Positions 26,746 to 36,143 of a stretch of 48,061 nt of DNA are shown here, one piece after another. Each line of letters begins with the position of its first letter. Position 1 is the stretch's first letter. The notes under the pieces were generated by a model. The model was not told the DNA's origin, did no database searches, and saw only the letters and a program-made list of their open reading frames with translations. The stretch lies in the NCBI RefSeq assembly GCF_000688235.1, contig NZ_JHYO01000030.1:1-48061 (forward strand), read 5' to 3'. A program made the translations under genes and the position numbers. Origin of the DNA: Terasakiella pusilla DSM 6293 (GTDB lineage: Bacteria; Pseudomonadota; Alphaproteobacteria; Rhodospirillales; Terasakiellaceae).

Positions 26746-29700
26746 ATGGGTGGATTTCGTTTCGGCGTTTTTGCGCAATTGATCGCCAGTTTTGTGTTGG
26801 CTGTGTTGTTTACAGTCGGCGCCGCCGTCATCGGTATCCTGTCTATCCAAAAATTTAATGATGGCATTGAAGAAGTCGCCTTGTCTCGTCTGCCGGCGAT
26901 GACACTTGCGTATCAATTGGGTCAACAAAGTGAAGCAATCGTTGCTAGCGCGCCCATGATGGTTCGGGTCACATCCCAAGCGCAACGCGAAACCATATCT
27001 TTCAGGATCGCAGATCGGGTGCGCTGGTTGCAGGAAATTGTGATTTCGTTGCGTCAATATGATGTGGACGAAAACATCCTTGAGGTCATCAATGTGACCC
27101 GCCAGCAATTGCTGGAAAATTTCGCGCGCTTGGATGGGTTGGTGAAACAACGTATCCATATTAGCGAAGCAAAAACACAGCGAAACCATGAACTACAGGC
27201 GTTGATCAACCATGATGTTGATATGCTGGATCTGGTAAGTGAAGAAACCCATACCGAAATTGATCGTTTGACAGAAAAACTGTTGATCTTCCAAACGGAA
27301 AAAGAAGAATCCCGCGAAGAAGTTCTTCATCAGCAGTTGTTATATGGTTTTGAAGCGTTACGCCTTCGCGAAGGGGTGTTGGACGCTCCGCATCAGCAAA
27401 GCATTCATGAACATTTGCGTTCTATTGCCTTGGGTGATCAGGGCGTGATTGCGCTGCAAGGCCAGTATCGTGATGTCACGAAACGGATTTCGGGGATTTT
27501 GGCGATCAACGAACGTTTGTCCAGCCGGTTCGTCTATTCGGTCAATGACTTGATCCGACGCATGAAGGAAGGCATTGAGCATGATAGCCAGGAATTTCAG
27601 AAACTGGTGGAAAGCCGGACCCGTATTCTGACCTTGACCGTGGTTGGATGTGTTCTGTTGGTTGGTATGTTCGGCTGGGTCTTTATTCGACACATCTTAA
27701 AGCGCCTGAATAGGTTGAAACGTTCCATGCGTATCCATGCTGAAGGGGGCGAGGCGGAAATTCCCCTTGATGGCGAAGATGAGATTGCCGATATGGGGCA
27801 TGCGCTCAAATATCTGGTGGATGAGATTGATCATCGGGAAAAAGAAATCCGCCTGAATGAGGCACGTTTTCGTGATATTGCCGAGGCAACGTCTGACTGG
27901 TTTTGGGAGACGGATTCGAATGCACGTTACTCACTTGTTTCGGATCGTTTTTTCGAGATCACAGGTTTTAAGCGCCAAGACCTGATGGGGAAGACCCGTC
28001 TGGAATTTTGTGCCATGAGTGGGCAAGATCGCGAAGACCCGGAAAAATGGTCGCTTCATTTAGATGATTTGAACCATCAACGTAGCTTTCGCGATTTTTC
28101 CTATGCCTTAAAATGCCCGAACGGGGGCTGGCGTCATATTAAAATCAGCGGCAAACCGGTCTTTGATACGGATGGCACGTTTATGGGATATCGCGGTACG
28201 GGGTCCGATATCACGGCAGAGACACAGGCACGCAGTCGCCTGATGGCGGCAAACGAAATTATGCCGGGAGCCTTTGCGTTATGGGACCACGAAAACCGCC
28301 TGGTCATGTGTAACCGAAAATATTACCAGTTCTATCGCGTGATAAATGACCGGATCCGTCCGGGCGTCACGTTTGAAGAACTTGCGATGCTGATGGAAGA
28401 GCGAGACGGCATCAAGGATGCGTCGGGATATGCCGAACGCCGCCGCGAGTTTAGACGAAACCCGATGGGCGTCTTTATGGAGGCCCTGTCGAATGATCGG
28501 TATTTACAGGTCAGCGAAGCACCAACGCTGGATGGCGGGATGGTATCGCTGGTGGTTGATATTACGGACCGGATCGAAACAGAGCGCCGGTTGGAAGCCG
28601 CACGACTGGATTCTGAAAATGCCAATAAGGCAAAGTCCAAGTTTTTGGCGGCGGCAAGTCACGATTTGCGACAGCCTTTACATGCGATTGGCATGTTCCT
28701 ATCCGCCCTTGAAGATCGCCGCCGCAAAGATACGGCGGAAGAAGCCGAGGGCGATCTGCGGATCATCAACAATATTTCTGATAGTCTGGAAGCGTTGCGC
28801 AGCCTGTTAAATGCGCTGCTTGATATCTCCAAGCTGGATGCGGGCGTTATGAAGGCGGAACCTTGTACCATCCAGCTGCGCCCGTTGTTTGACAGGTTGA
28901 TCAAGCAATATGAAGCGCGCGCCAGTGAAAAGGGGCTGAAGCTCAAGTGTTTTTGTCCGAATTTGGCGGTCCGTAGTGACCCGGTCCTGTTGGAACGTGT
29001 GTTGTCCAATTTGATTTCCAATGCTGTGCGCTATACCTCGGATGGGGGTATCTTGATTGGGGCGAGACGTCGTGGATTGATGGTTCAGGTTCAGGTGACG
29101 GATACGGGTGTGGGGGTTCCTGAAGACCGCATCAAGGATATTTTTGTCGAGTTTCAGCAGTTGGAAAATCCTGCACGTGATCGTCGTCGCGGTCTTGGGC
29201 TTGGATTGGCGATTGTGGATCGTGTACTTGCCTTGCTGGATCACCGCATGGACGTAAAATCTGTGGTGAATCGGGGGTCCACCTTTGCCTTGTTGATTCC
29301 CAGCGATCAGGTCCATGAAGAAGACCGTACAGAAAAGCCGCTGGAAGTCGCCCTGATGGGGGGAGAAGTGCCTTTGGTCATGGTGATTGATGACGAACCG
29401 GATATTCTGGAGGGGATGGAACAGTTGATTCTCGGCTGGAAGTATAATGTCATTGCGGCGCGATCTTCCTCCGGGGCGTTGGAAGCTTTGAAAGAGACAA
29501 CGCAAATTCCAAGCTTAATTCTTGCCGATTATCGATTGAATGAGGAACTTACGGGGGCAGATTGCATCCGGTTGATCCAAAAAACGCTGGGACAGGATAT
29601 TCCGGCGGCAATTATCACAGGGGATACGGCACCAGATCGCATTCAGGAAGCCAAGGCCAGCGGTTTTATCTTACTGCATAAACCCTTGCGTCCTGCAAAG

Positions 29701-29751
29701 TTGCGACAGCTTATTCGCAGTGTGCAAGCGAAAACCTTTGGTGCTGGGTAA
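26746..29751 (+). CDS. Hybrid sensor histidine kinase with C-terminal receiver
   Basis: 1001 residues. There is a membrane segment at ~10-30, a ~250-residue mostly helical periplasmic sensor region, a second membrane segment at ~285-305 and a HAMP-like linker. Two PAS regions follow (~375-495, ending GYRGTGSDITAETQAR; ~500-615). The HisKA box has H639 in AAASHDLRQPLHAIGMF, the variant DLRQPL form. The HATPase has LISNAVRYTSDGG, DTGVGVPED and GLGLGLAIVDRVL. The C-terminal receiver (~880-1000) has phosphoacceptor D928 (LILADYRL). The LuxR-type regulator gene 77 bp downstream is the probable target. The two candidate sRNAs lie just upstream. Confidence 0.93.
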   Translation: MGGFRFGVFAQLIASFVLAVLFTVGAAVIGILSIQKFNDGIEEVALSRLPAMTLAYQLGQQSEAIVASAPMMVRVTSQAQRETISFRIADRVRWLQEIVISLRQYDVDENILEVINVTRQQLLENFARLDGLVKQRIHISEAKTQRNHELQALINHDVDMLDLVSEETHTEIDRLTEKLLIFQTEKEESREEVLHQQLLYGFEALRLREGVLDAPHQQSIHEHLRSIALGDQGVIALQGQYRDVTKRISGILAINERLSSRFVYSVNDLIRRMKEGIEHDSQEFQKLVESRTRILTLTVVGCVLLVGMFGWVFIRHILKRLNRLKRSMRIHAEGGEAEIPLDGEDEIADMGHALKYLVDEIDHREKEIRLNEARFRDIAEATSDWFWETDSNARYSLVSDRFFEITGFKRQDLMGKTRLEFCAMSGQDREDPEKWSLHLDDLNHQRSFRDFSYALKCPNGGWRHIKISGKPVFDTDGTFMGYRGTGSDITAETQARSRLMAANEIMPGAFALWDHENRLVMCNRKYYQFYRVINDRIRPGVTFEELAMLMEERDGIKDASGYAERRREFRRNPMGVFMEALSNDRYLQVSEAPTLDGGMVSLVVDITDRIETERRLEAARLDSENANKAKSKFLAAASHDLRQPLHAIGMFLSALEDRRRKDTAEEAEGDLRIINNISDSLEALRSLLNALLDISKLDAGVMKAEPCTIQLRPLFDRLIKQYEARASEKGLKLKCFCPNLAVRSDPVLLERVLSNLISNAVRYTSDGGILIGARRRGLMVQVQVTDTGVGVPEDRIKDIFVEFQQLENPARDRRRGLGLGLAIVDRVLALLDHRMDVKSVVNRGSTFALLIPSDQVHEEDRTEKPLEVALMGGEVPLVMVIDDEPDILEGMEQLILGWKYNVIAARSSSGALEALKETTQIPSLILADYRLNEELTGADCIRLIQKTLGQDIPAAIITGDTAPDRIQEAKASGFILLHKPLRPAKLRQLIRSVQAKTFGAG

Positions 29752-29827
29752 AAAAGGTGTTCTGCTAACGTGCAGCATTTGATATCCTTTTGTAGAATAA
29801 ATAATAAAATCTGGAAGCTCTGAAACC

Positions 29828-30901
29828 ATGAAAACTACTTTTGTCGTCGCCGACGACCATCCGCTCGTGCTCGAAGGGGTGAAAGGGGTCTTACGTGCAA
29901 TGGACCCTGACGCCGATATTTTACAAGCTACCAGCTATCCTGACTTGCTGAATGTCTTGTCAGAAGACCTCGATTTTTCATTGGTGATTGCGGATCTGAA
30001 CATGCCCGGTATGGCAGGGTTGGACGGTATCCGCGCGGTCCAGTTAAAGCGACCGGAAGTGCCGATGGTGATTATCTCTGCAACGGAAAGCCAAAAAGCG
30101 ATTAACAAGACGCTGGAATGCGGTGTTGCGGGGTATATGTTCAAGTCTTTTAGTCAGCAACAGATGCAGGATGCGCTGGAGGCTGTTTTGCAGGGCGAAA
30201 CATTTGTGCCGCAACCAGGCGCGCAAATGTTTAGCAGCGATGAATTTGAAGACAAGAAAAAGCCGGACTTTGGGGCCGCAGCCTTGAACCGCCTTCCTAT
30301 GGGGGTGGTGATCGTGGATAAAGGTGCCAATGTAGTGTTTATGAACAACGCCGCGTCTGACATTTTTGCCCTGAACGATGGCGTCGATGTGGGGCCAAGT
30401 GGTGTCTTTAGAACTGCAAAAGTCGCAGAAACCAAGATGTTGCACAGCATGATCGCAGATGCCGCTGTTGATTTGGGCCGTGCAAATGAGGAAGATCGCG
30501 AAGGCGGGGCTTTGACGGTGTCGCGTCCTTCTTATCGTCGTTCGTTCTCTTTGCTGGTGGTGCCATTGCCGGATGAGGATGTCACCAGCGACAGCGGCAA
30601 TGTGGCGGTCTTTATCAATGATCCTGAAAAACATAACGAACCACCAACCAATGTGTTGGCGCGCCTTTATGGATTGACGGAAGCTGAAGCGCGGTTGCTG
30701 CAGGCCTTGATCGTCGGTAAAAAACTGGAAACGGTATCTGAAGAATTCGGGGTGTCCATGAACACCGTGCGCTCACATCTCAAACAGGTTTTTCGTAAGA
30801 CGGGGACAAATCGTCAGCCGGAATTGGTTAGTTTGGTGATGAACAGTTCGGCTTACCTTGCGTCAAATCCGGTGCAGGTAGAAGATGATTATGAAGATTG
30901 A
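29828..30901 (+). CDS. LuxR-family response regulator with central PAS-like domain
   Basis: 357 residues. The N-terminal receiver (1-125) has acidic pair D9/D10, phosphoacceptor D56 (VIADLNMPG) and the conserved lysine in GYMFKS. A central PAS-like region (~150-270; MGVVIVDKGANVVFMNNAA) is unusual for a NarL/FixJ-type regulator, which normally joins receiver directly to the helix-turn-helix. The C-terminal LuxR-type HTH is YGLTEAEARLLQALIVGKK ... VSMNTVRSHLKQVFRKTG. It follows the hybrid kinase and is very likely its output transcription factor. The ribosome site is weak. Confidence 0.9.
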   Translation: MKTTFVVADDHPLVLEGVKGVLRAMDPDADILQATSYPDLLNVLSEDLDFSLVIADLNMPGMAGLDGIRAVQLKRPEVPMVIISATESQKAINKTLECGVAGYMFKSFSQQQMQDALEAVLQGETFVPQPGAQMFSSDEFEDKKKPDFGAAALNRLPMGVVIVDKGANVVFMNNAASDIFALNDGVDVGPSGVFRTAKVAETKMLHSMIADAAVDLGRANEEDREGGALTVSRPSYRRSFSLLVVPLPDEDVTSDSGNVAVFINDPEKHNEPPTNVLARLYGLTEAEARLLQALIVGKKLETVSEEFGVSMNTVRSHLKQVFRKTGTNRQPELVSLVMNSSAYLASNPVQVEDDYED

Positions 30902-31043
30902 CTGATCGCGTAAACGGTTTGATGTTGTAAAAACACCGGAACAGGGTAAGTTGCCCCCTTGCATAGATGGTGATGACGAAATAGCTATAAGATGACCGAA
31001 TGTTTTTCGGTTGTGAGCTATAGATAAAACACAGGGAAGACCC

Positions 31044-31355
31044 ATGGATAAACAGACACAAACCGAACTTGAAGCCGCCGCCTTTCGTGGGCTTGTGGCG
31101 CATTTGCAAAACCGTAGCGATGTGCAGAATATTGATATCATGAACCTTGCCGGCTTTTGCCGCAACTGTTTGGCAAAATGGTACAAATCCGCCGCCAATG
31201 AAAAAGGTGTCGAGCTGTCTATGGATGAAGCCAAGGAAGTGATCTATGGCATGCCTTATGATGAATATAAAGCCAAGCATCAGGAAAAGGCGAGTGCCGA
31301 ACAGCTGGAGAAATTTGCAGACACCAGCGGCCATGCGGTGATTGAAGGGCTGTAA
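31044..31355 (+). CDS. DUF1244 family protein
   Basis: 103 residues of the DUF1244 family, with its typical FCRNCLAKWY motif. The two cysteines suggest a metal or redox site, but no function is known. An AGGGAAGA ribosome site lies before the ATG. It ends six bases before nadQ, so the two are probably co-transcribed. Confidence 0.88.
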   Translation: MDKQTQTELEAAAFRGLVAHLQNRSDVQNIDIMNLAGFCRNCLAKWYKSAANEKGVELSMDEAKEVIYGMPYDEYKAKHQEKASAEQLEKFADTSGHAVIEGL

Positions 31356-31360
31356 ACTTT

Positions 31361-32392
31361 ATGGGGGGCTTTGGGGCACAGGACGACAGGGTTGCAGACA
31401 GCGTTCAGATTGGTCTGACGGCGGTGATTGTTGCCGTGACAGACGATGAACCGCGCGTGCTGGTGGTTCGCCGTGTGGATCACGCGCTTGCGTCCACGGA
31501 AGATGGCGTCGCGCGCGAAGGTGATGTGCTGGATGACGATAGCCTTGAAGCGCTGCCTTATGGTCCCTTTTATCCCGGTCGCCACCGCACCCTTGATGCA
31601 GGCTTGCGCGGTTGGGTGGAAGAACAGACCCAGCTGGATCTTGGGTATGTGGAACAGCTTTACACCTTTGGTGATCGCGGACGTGACCCGCGCGAACAAG
31701 AACTGGGCGCGCGTGTCTTGTCCATCGGGTATCTGGCCCTTGCCCAAGAAGCCAAACCGTCTGGGGCAGGGGAAGCCCTGTGGCAAAATTGGTATCGCTA
31801 TTTCCCGTGGGAAGATTGGCGCAAGGGTAAGCCAGCGATTCTGACGCAAGAATTGGAACCGGGGCTGGAGGAATGGGCAACCCAAGCCGACACCCCCTCA
31901 GAAGTGCGCGAGAGATTTGCCCGTATTGATGCGACCTTCGGGTCTGAAGAAGTGCGTTGGAACGAAGATCGTGTGCTGGAACGTTACGAGCTGCTCTATG
32001 AAGCGGGGATCGTTACGGAATCGCAGCGCGATCATGGCCTCACGGTCGTGATGTCTGATTACAGTCACCCCATGGTCTTGGATCATCGCCGTATCATGGC
32101 AACCGCGATGGGCCGTTTGCGTGGGAAGTTGAAATATCGCCCCGTTGTGTTTGAACTGGTCCCGCCGACCTTTACTTTGTTTGAATTGCAAAAAGCCGTG
32201 GAAGCCATTTCGGGGAACTTGTTGCATAAACAAAACTTCCGCCGTTTGGTGGAAAAAAGTGGCCTCGTGGAAGGCACCGGACAGTTTGAAAGCCGCACAG
32301 GCGGACGCCCCGCCGAAACCTATCGCTACGTGCGCGATATCCTGACAGAGCGCCTCACGGCAGGACCGCGCTTGCCTATGGGGAAGCGTTAA
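31361..32392 (+). CDS. nadQ: NUDIX-domain transcriptional regulator of NAD biosynthesis (NadQ/NrtR-like)
   Basis: 343 residues: an N-terminal NUDIX-like domain (~15-170), then a winged-helix DNA-binding region (~240-340, ending TGRPAETYRY-like GGRPAETYRYVRDIL). This is the arrangement of NrtR and of the alphaproteobacterial NadQ (COG4111) regulators that control nadABC. The NUDIX box is degenerate: no GX5EX7REUXEEXGU signature can be read, so it is more likely a ligand sensor than a hydrolase. The gene lies directly upstream of nadA on the same strand, and palindromes that fit a dimeric regulator lie between them. Repression of nadABC when NAD is plentiful is inferred. Confidence 0.8.
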   Translation: MGGFGAQDDRVADSVQIGLTAVIVAVTDDEPRVLVVRRVDHALASTEDGVAREGDVLDDDSLEALPYGPFYPGRHRTLDAGLRGWVEEQTQLDLGYVEQLYTFGDRGRDPREQELGARVLSIGYLALAQEAKPSGAGEALWQNWYRYFPWEDWRKGKPAILTQELEPGLEEWATQADTPSEVRERFARIDATFGSEEVRWNEDRVLERYELLYEAGIVTESQRDHGLTVVMSDYSHPMVLDHRRIMATAMGRLRGKLKYRPVVFELVPPTFTLFELQKAVEAISGNLLHKQNFRRLVEKSGLVEGTGQFESRTGGRPAETYRYVRDILTERLTAGPRLPMGKR

Positions 32393-32487
32393 GCGCAAGC
32401 CATGGCGAGTTGTCAAAAAAGTGACATAATTAAGCGTTTGAAAAACAACGTATTAGGGTGCTGTTTCTAAAAACTGCAATATTTAGC

Positions 32488-32516
32488 TTGACCTATACTC
32501 ATAGGGAGCATAGCTT
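32488..32516 (+). promoter_or_regulatory. Probable nadABC promoter with operator in the spacer
   Basis: A -35-like TTGACC (32488-32493) and a -10-like TAGCTT (32511-32516) are 17 bp apart. The first operator copy, TATACTCAT-A-GGGAGCATA (32494-32512), fills this spacer, so a bound repressor would block RNA polymerase. A second overlapping 7-bp inverted repeat, GAGCATA-GCT-TATGCTC, lies at 32506-32522. Confidence 0.55.
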
Positions 32517-32564
32517 ATGCTCAAATGGAGGTTAAACAGTGCCTCCGAAATTTTTTGCCTAATA

Positions 32565-32583
32565 TATACTCAAGTTGAGTATA
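32565..32583 (+). promoter_or_regulatory. Perfect palindromic operator upstream of nadA (probable NadQ site)
   Basis: TATACTCAA-G-TTGAGTATA is a perfect 9-1-9 palindrome, ending where the nadA ribosome site AAGGAG begins. Its half-site matches TATACTCAT at 32494 and TATGCTCAA at 32516. Fits a dimeric regulator encoded next door. Confidence 0.75.
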
Positions 32584-32596
32584 AGGAGCTAGTAAA

Positions 32597-33616
32597 ATGA
32601 CAGTCGCAGCCCAGCCCCTGGTAGATGAATTTGAATATACGCCAGAGGTCGCAGAACGTATGGCACCTGTTTTTGAACGGGTGAAAGATCACATCACCGC
32701 TGAAGAATGGCCTGTGATTGCCCCTTATGTGGATGAGATCATCCGCCTGAAAAAAGAAAAGAACGCGGTTATTCTGGCGCACAACTACCAGACCCGCGAT
32801 ATTTTCCACTGTGTGTCCGACATCGTCGGCGACAGTCTGGCTTTGGCGATTAAGGCAAAAGAAGTAGAAGCCGACGTGATGGTTGTCTGTGGCGTTCACT
32901 TTATGGCGGAGACGGCAAAGCTGTTGAACCCATCTAAAAAAGTGTTGATCCCGGACCCTGAAGCAGGCTGTTCCTTGGCTGAAAGCATCACGGCAGCAGA
33001 TGTGCGCCAGTTGCGCAAAGACAATCCGGGCGTGCCGATCTGTACCTACGTCAACACCTCTGCGGATGTAAAGTCCGAAGTTGATATCTGCTGTACCTCA
33101 GCAAATGCGAAAAAGATCGTTGAATCTTTGGGCAGCGATAAAGTCCTGTTGATCCCCGATCAGTTTTTGGCGGCAAACGTTGCCAAGACAACCGATGTGG
33201 AAATTCTGACATGGGCCGGTCAATGTGAAGTTCATGAACTTTACAAAAAAGAAGATATCCAGCAAATCCGTAAAGACCACCCAGAATGTGTGGTGCTTGC
33301 GCACCCAGAGTGTCCGCCGGAAGTGTTGGACGAAGCCGATTTCTCCGGTTCCACAACCGGTATGGCAGACTATGTGAAAGAGAAAAAGCCCGAGCTGGTG
33401 GCCTTGATCACAGAATGTTCTATGTCCGACAACATTCGTGCGGACTGTCCGGATAGTGAGTTCATCATGTCTTGCACCATGTGCCCGCACATGAAGAAAA
33501 TCACACTGGAAAAAATCGTTAACTGCCTGCGTGACTTGTCCAACGAAGTGTTTGTGGATGAAGATATCGCGAAACCCGCACGGGCTTCCATTGAAGCGAT
33601 GATCGCAGCAAGCTGA
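32597..33616 (+). CDS. nadA: Quinolinate synthase
   Basis: 339 residues. It condenses iminoaspartate with dihydroxyacetone phosphate to quinolinate using an oxygen-sensitive 4Fe-4S cluster. The three family cluster cysteines appear as C98 (VVCGVHFMAE), C210 (GQCEVHE) and C296 in CTMCPHMKK. AHNYQ near the N-terminus is the substrate-binding motif. AAGGAG precedes the ATG. It is first gene of nadA-nadB-nadC, 20 bp from nadB. Confidence 0.96.
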   Translation: MTVAAQPLVDEFEYTPEVAERMAPVFERVKDHITAEEWPVIAPYVDEIIRLKKEKNAVILAHNYQTRDIFHCVSDIVGDSLALAIKAKEVEADVMVVCGVHFMAETAKLLNPSKKVLIPDPEAGCSLAESITAADVRQLRKDNPGVPICTYVNTSADVKSEVDICCTSANAKKIVESLGSDKVLLIPDQFLAANVAKTTDVEILTWAGQCEVHELYKKEDIQQIRKDHPECVVLAHPECPPEVLDEADFSGSTTGMADYVKEKKPELVALITECSMSDNIRADCPDSEFIMSCTMCPHMKKITLEKIVNCLRDLSNEVFVDEDIAKPARASIEAMIAAS

Positions 33617-33636
33617 TAAAAAAGGTCAGGTGTGTT

Positions 33637-35220
33637 ATGAAACGCCTAACGACAGATGTATTGGTTATCGGGGCAGGGGCGGCTGGCTTGGTCAGCGCCC
33701 TTGAACTGGAAGGGCGTGACGTTATCGTCATCGCAAAGGCACCTGTGGGGCAAGGCTCCAGTAGTTCTTGGGCGCAAGGCGGCATCGCTGCCGCTGTTGG
33801 CAAAGATGATCACCCAGACCATCACAAGCGCGATACATTGGATGTCGGCGTGGACCTGTCTTGTGAGGCCGCTGCCCATGTGATCACTCATGAAGGACCA
33901 GAACTGATTGAGGCTTTGATCAACTGGGGCGTCAACTTTGATCGCACACCAGAAGGTGAGCTGTCTTTGGGCCGCGAAGCTGCACACTCTTTTCGCCGGA
34001 TTCTCCATGCAGAAGGCGACAGCACAGGCAAAGAAATTATGCGGGCCTTGGGCCAAGCCGTAGTGCGCGCCCCGCACATCCGCTTGATGCAAGATGGCAC
34101 GGCTTATGAACTCATGGTCACAGATGGTCGTGTTGTCGGCGCTTTTGTTCGTCAGGAAGATGGACAGAATGTGGCGGTGACTGCAAAAGCGGTGATCATG
34201 GCAACAGGTGGTTTGGGCAGCTTGTTTGGTTACACCACCAACCCCGTTGAATCTTGTGGCGAAGGGCTTGCCATGGCGGCCTTGGCAGGTGCGCGTATGG
34301 CAGACCTTGAGTTCGTGCAGTTTCACCCAACCGCAATTGATGTGGGCGTCAAACCCATGCCGCTGGCAACTGAAGCTTTGCGCGGGGAAGGGGCACATTT
34401 GATCGATGGGCGCGGCGTGCGGTTTATGCCGTCTGTCCATAAGGATGCAGAACTGGCCCCACGCGATGTGGTGGCACGCGCCATTTGGCGACGCATCAAG
34501 GCGGGCGATAAAGTGTATCTGGATTGTCGCGATGCCGTTGGTGATGCTTTTAAAGATCGTTTCCCCACCGTTTGGGCCTATTGCCATGACGCCGGGCTTG
34601 ATCCGGCAACGCAACCTATACCGGTCACACCGGCAGCCCACTATCACATGGGCGGCATCGATGTGGATTTGGAAGGACAGACCAGCTTAGACGGCTTGTG
34701 GGCTGTGGGCGAGGCTGCCTGTACGGGCGTCCATGGGGCAAACCGACTGGCGAGTAATTCACTTTTGGAAGCGGTGGTCTTTGGTCGTCGCGTGGCGTTG
34801 AATATCCTTGAGGCTGAATTGCCCGATCCGCAGGGGACGGATGACCATATGCCGCAACAGGCGGGCGCGTTGGACCTGAGCGACCAGCTGGCTACAGTCA
34901 TGTACGGCGCTGCGAATGTGGAACGCACGGAAGCAGGCTTATTTGAGGCCTTGTGCCAAATTGCAGTGTGGGAAGAGAAGCTTGCCAGCTTTACCCCCGC
35001 CTTTAGAAACCGTCTTATCACAGCAAAGATGATCCTAGCCTGCGCTTTGGAACGTCGTGAAAGTCGAGGCGGGCACTTCCGCAGTGATTACCCCGATACG
35101 GATGCAAAGCAGGCACACCGCACCAAAACAACACTTAAAGAAATCGACGCATTTATTCGTGGCCTCAATCTTGGGGCAACCATTAAAGGAACTATTCAGT
35201 CATGTCAGACGCCGGCGTAA
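33637..35220 (+). CDS. nadB: L-aspartate oxidase
   Basis: 527-residue flavoprotein of the succinate dehydrogenase/fumarate reductase flavoprotein superfamily. It oxidises aspartate to iminoaspartate, the substrate of NadA. The FAD dinucleotide fold is VLVIGAGAAGLVSALEL; SSSWAQGGIAAAVG and the FHPTAID active-site motif follow, and HYHMGGIDVD lies near the middle. A helical C-terminal domain with CALERRESRGGHFRSDYP is typical. Its end overlaps the nadC start by 19 bases, giving translational coupling. Confidence 0.96.
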   Translation: MKRLTTDVLVIGAGAAGLVSALELEGRDVIVIAKAPVGQGSSSSWAQGGIAAAVGKDDHPDHHKRDTLDVGVDLSCEAAAHVITHEGPELIEALINWGVNFDRTPEGELSLGREAAHSFRRILHAEGDSTGKEIMRALGQAVVRAPHIRLMQDGTAYELMVTDGRVVGAFVRQEDGQNVAVTAKAVIMATGGLGSLFGYTTNPVESCGEGLAMAALAGARMADLEFVQFHPTAIDVGVKPMPLATEALRGEGAHLIDGRGVRFMPSVHKDAELAPRDVVARAIWRRIKAGDKVYLDCRDAVGDAFKDRFPTVWAYCHDAGLDPATQPIPVTPAAHYHMGGIDVDLEGQTSLDGLWAVGEAACTGVHGANRLASNSLLEAVVFGRRVALNILEAELPDPQGTDDHMPQQAGALDLSDQLATVMYGAANVERTEAGLFEALCQIAVWEEKLASFTPAFRNRLITAKMILACALERRESRGGHFRSDYPDTDAKQAHRTKTTLKEIDAFIRGLNLGATIKGTIQSCQTPA

Positions 35221-36062
35221 AAGTTGAACCGCTTTCTCCCATCCTGATCGAACCTGCTGTGCGCGCAGCTTTGGCGGAAGATTTGGGCCGTGGTGGGGAT
35301 TTAACCACCGATATTGTGATTGATGATGATGCATGGGTAAAAGCGTCCATCAACGCGCGTCAGGTCGGGGCTTTGTCCGGCATTGATTTTGCGGAAATGG
35401 CGTTTGGTTTGCTTGATCCCCGTGTGGATATGGAAGTGTTTATCGCTGACGGGGGCCGCGTGGCACCGGGTGATACGGTTGCTGTGCTGGAAGGTCCGGC
35501 CCGTGCGATCCTGACGGGGGAACGTGTGGCGTTGAACTATCTCGGTCATTTGTCCGGCATTGCGTCAGAAACCCGCAAGATCGTCGATGCGGTGGCGGGG
35601 ACCAAGGCCCGCATCACCTGCACCCGTAAAACCACGCCGGGCCTGCGTGCCTTTGAAAAATATGCGGTGCGCTGTGGTGGGGGCTTTAACCATCGCTTTG
35701 GTCTGGATGACGGGCTGATGATCAAGGACAACCATATTGCGGCCTGTGGCGGCATCACCCAAGCGGTGGATCGCGCCAAAGCCAAGCTGGGCCATATGGT
35801 CAAGATCGAGCTGGAAGTCGATACACTGGAACAGTTGGAAGAAGGCTTGAAAGCTGGTGCGGACGTGATCCTGTTGGATAACATGGGGCCGGACTTGTTG
35901 CGTGAAGCGGTCAAAATGATCGATGGTCGCGCGGTTGCCGAAGCCTCCGGTGGCGTGACGTTGGAAACAGCGCCAGCGATTGCTGCCTCCGGTGTGGATG
36001 TGATCTCTATCGGCTGGCTGACCCACAGCGCGCCGTGTCTTGACCTTGGTCTTGATTTTTAG
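35202..36062 (+). CDS. nadC: Nicotinate-nucleotide pyrophosphorylase (carboxylating)
   Basis: 286 residues. It converts quinolinate and PRPP to nicotinate mononucleotide, CO2 and pyrophosphate, the last step of the de novo branch encoded here. Family motifs: EDLGRGGDLTTD, RVALNYLGHLSGIAS, TRKTTPGLRAFEKYAV, GGGFNHRFGLDDGLMIKDNH, and the C-terminal EASGGVTLE and DVISIGWLTHS. Its start lies within the end of nadB. Confidence 0.96.
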   Translation: MSDAGVKVEPLSPILIEPAVRAALAEDLGRGGDLTTDIVIDDDAWVKASINARQVGALSGIDFAEMAFGLLDPRVDMEVFIADGGRVAPGDTVAVLEGPARAILTGERVALNYLGHLSGIASETRKIVDAVAGTKARITCTRKTTPGLRAFEKYAVRCGGGFNHRFGLDDGLMIKDNHIAACGGITQAVDRAKAKLGHMVKIELEVDTLEQLEEGLKAGADVILLDNMGPDLLREAVKMIDGRAVAEASGGVTLETAPAIAASGVDVISIGWLTHSAPCLDLGLDF

Positions 36063-36143
36063 AGTTATTTTAATATAAGCAGCTGTTGATTTTGGGCGCT
36101 CATAAGTTATATCTACGCGGTAACCTTTTATCGGAGATCATTT

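Noticed and set aside
33646-34647. Long open frame of 333 codons on the minus strand
   Set aside because: Fully antisense to nadB, whose family motifs are complete. The product has no recognisable domain and is rich in His/Cys as expected from a shadow frame.
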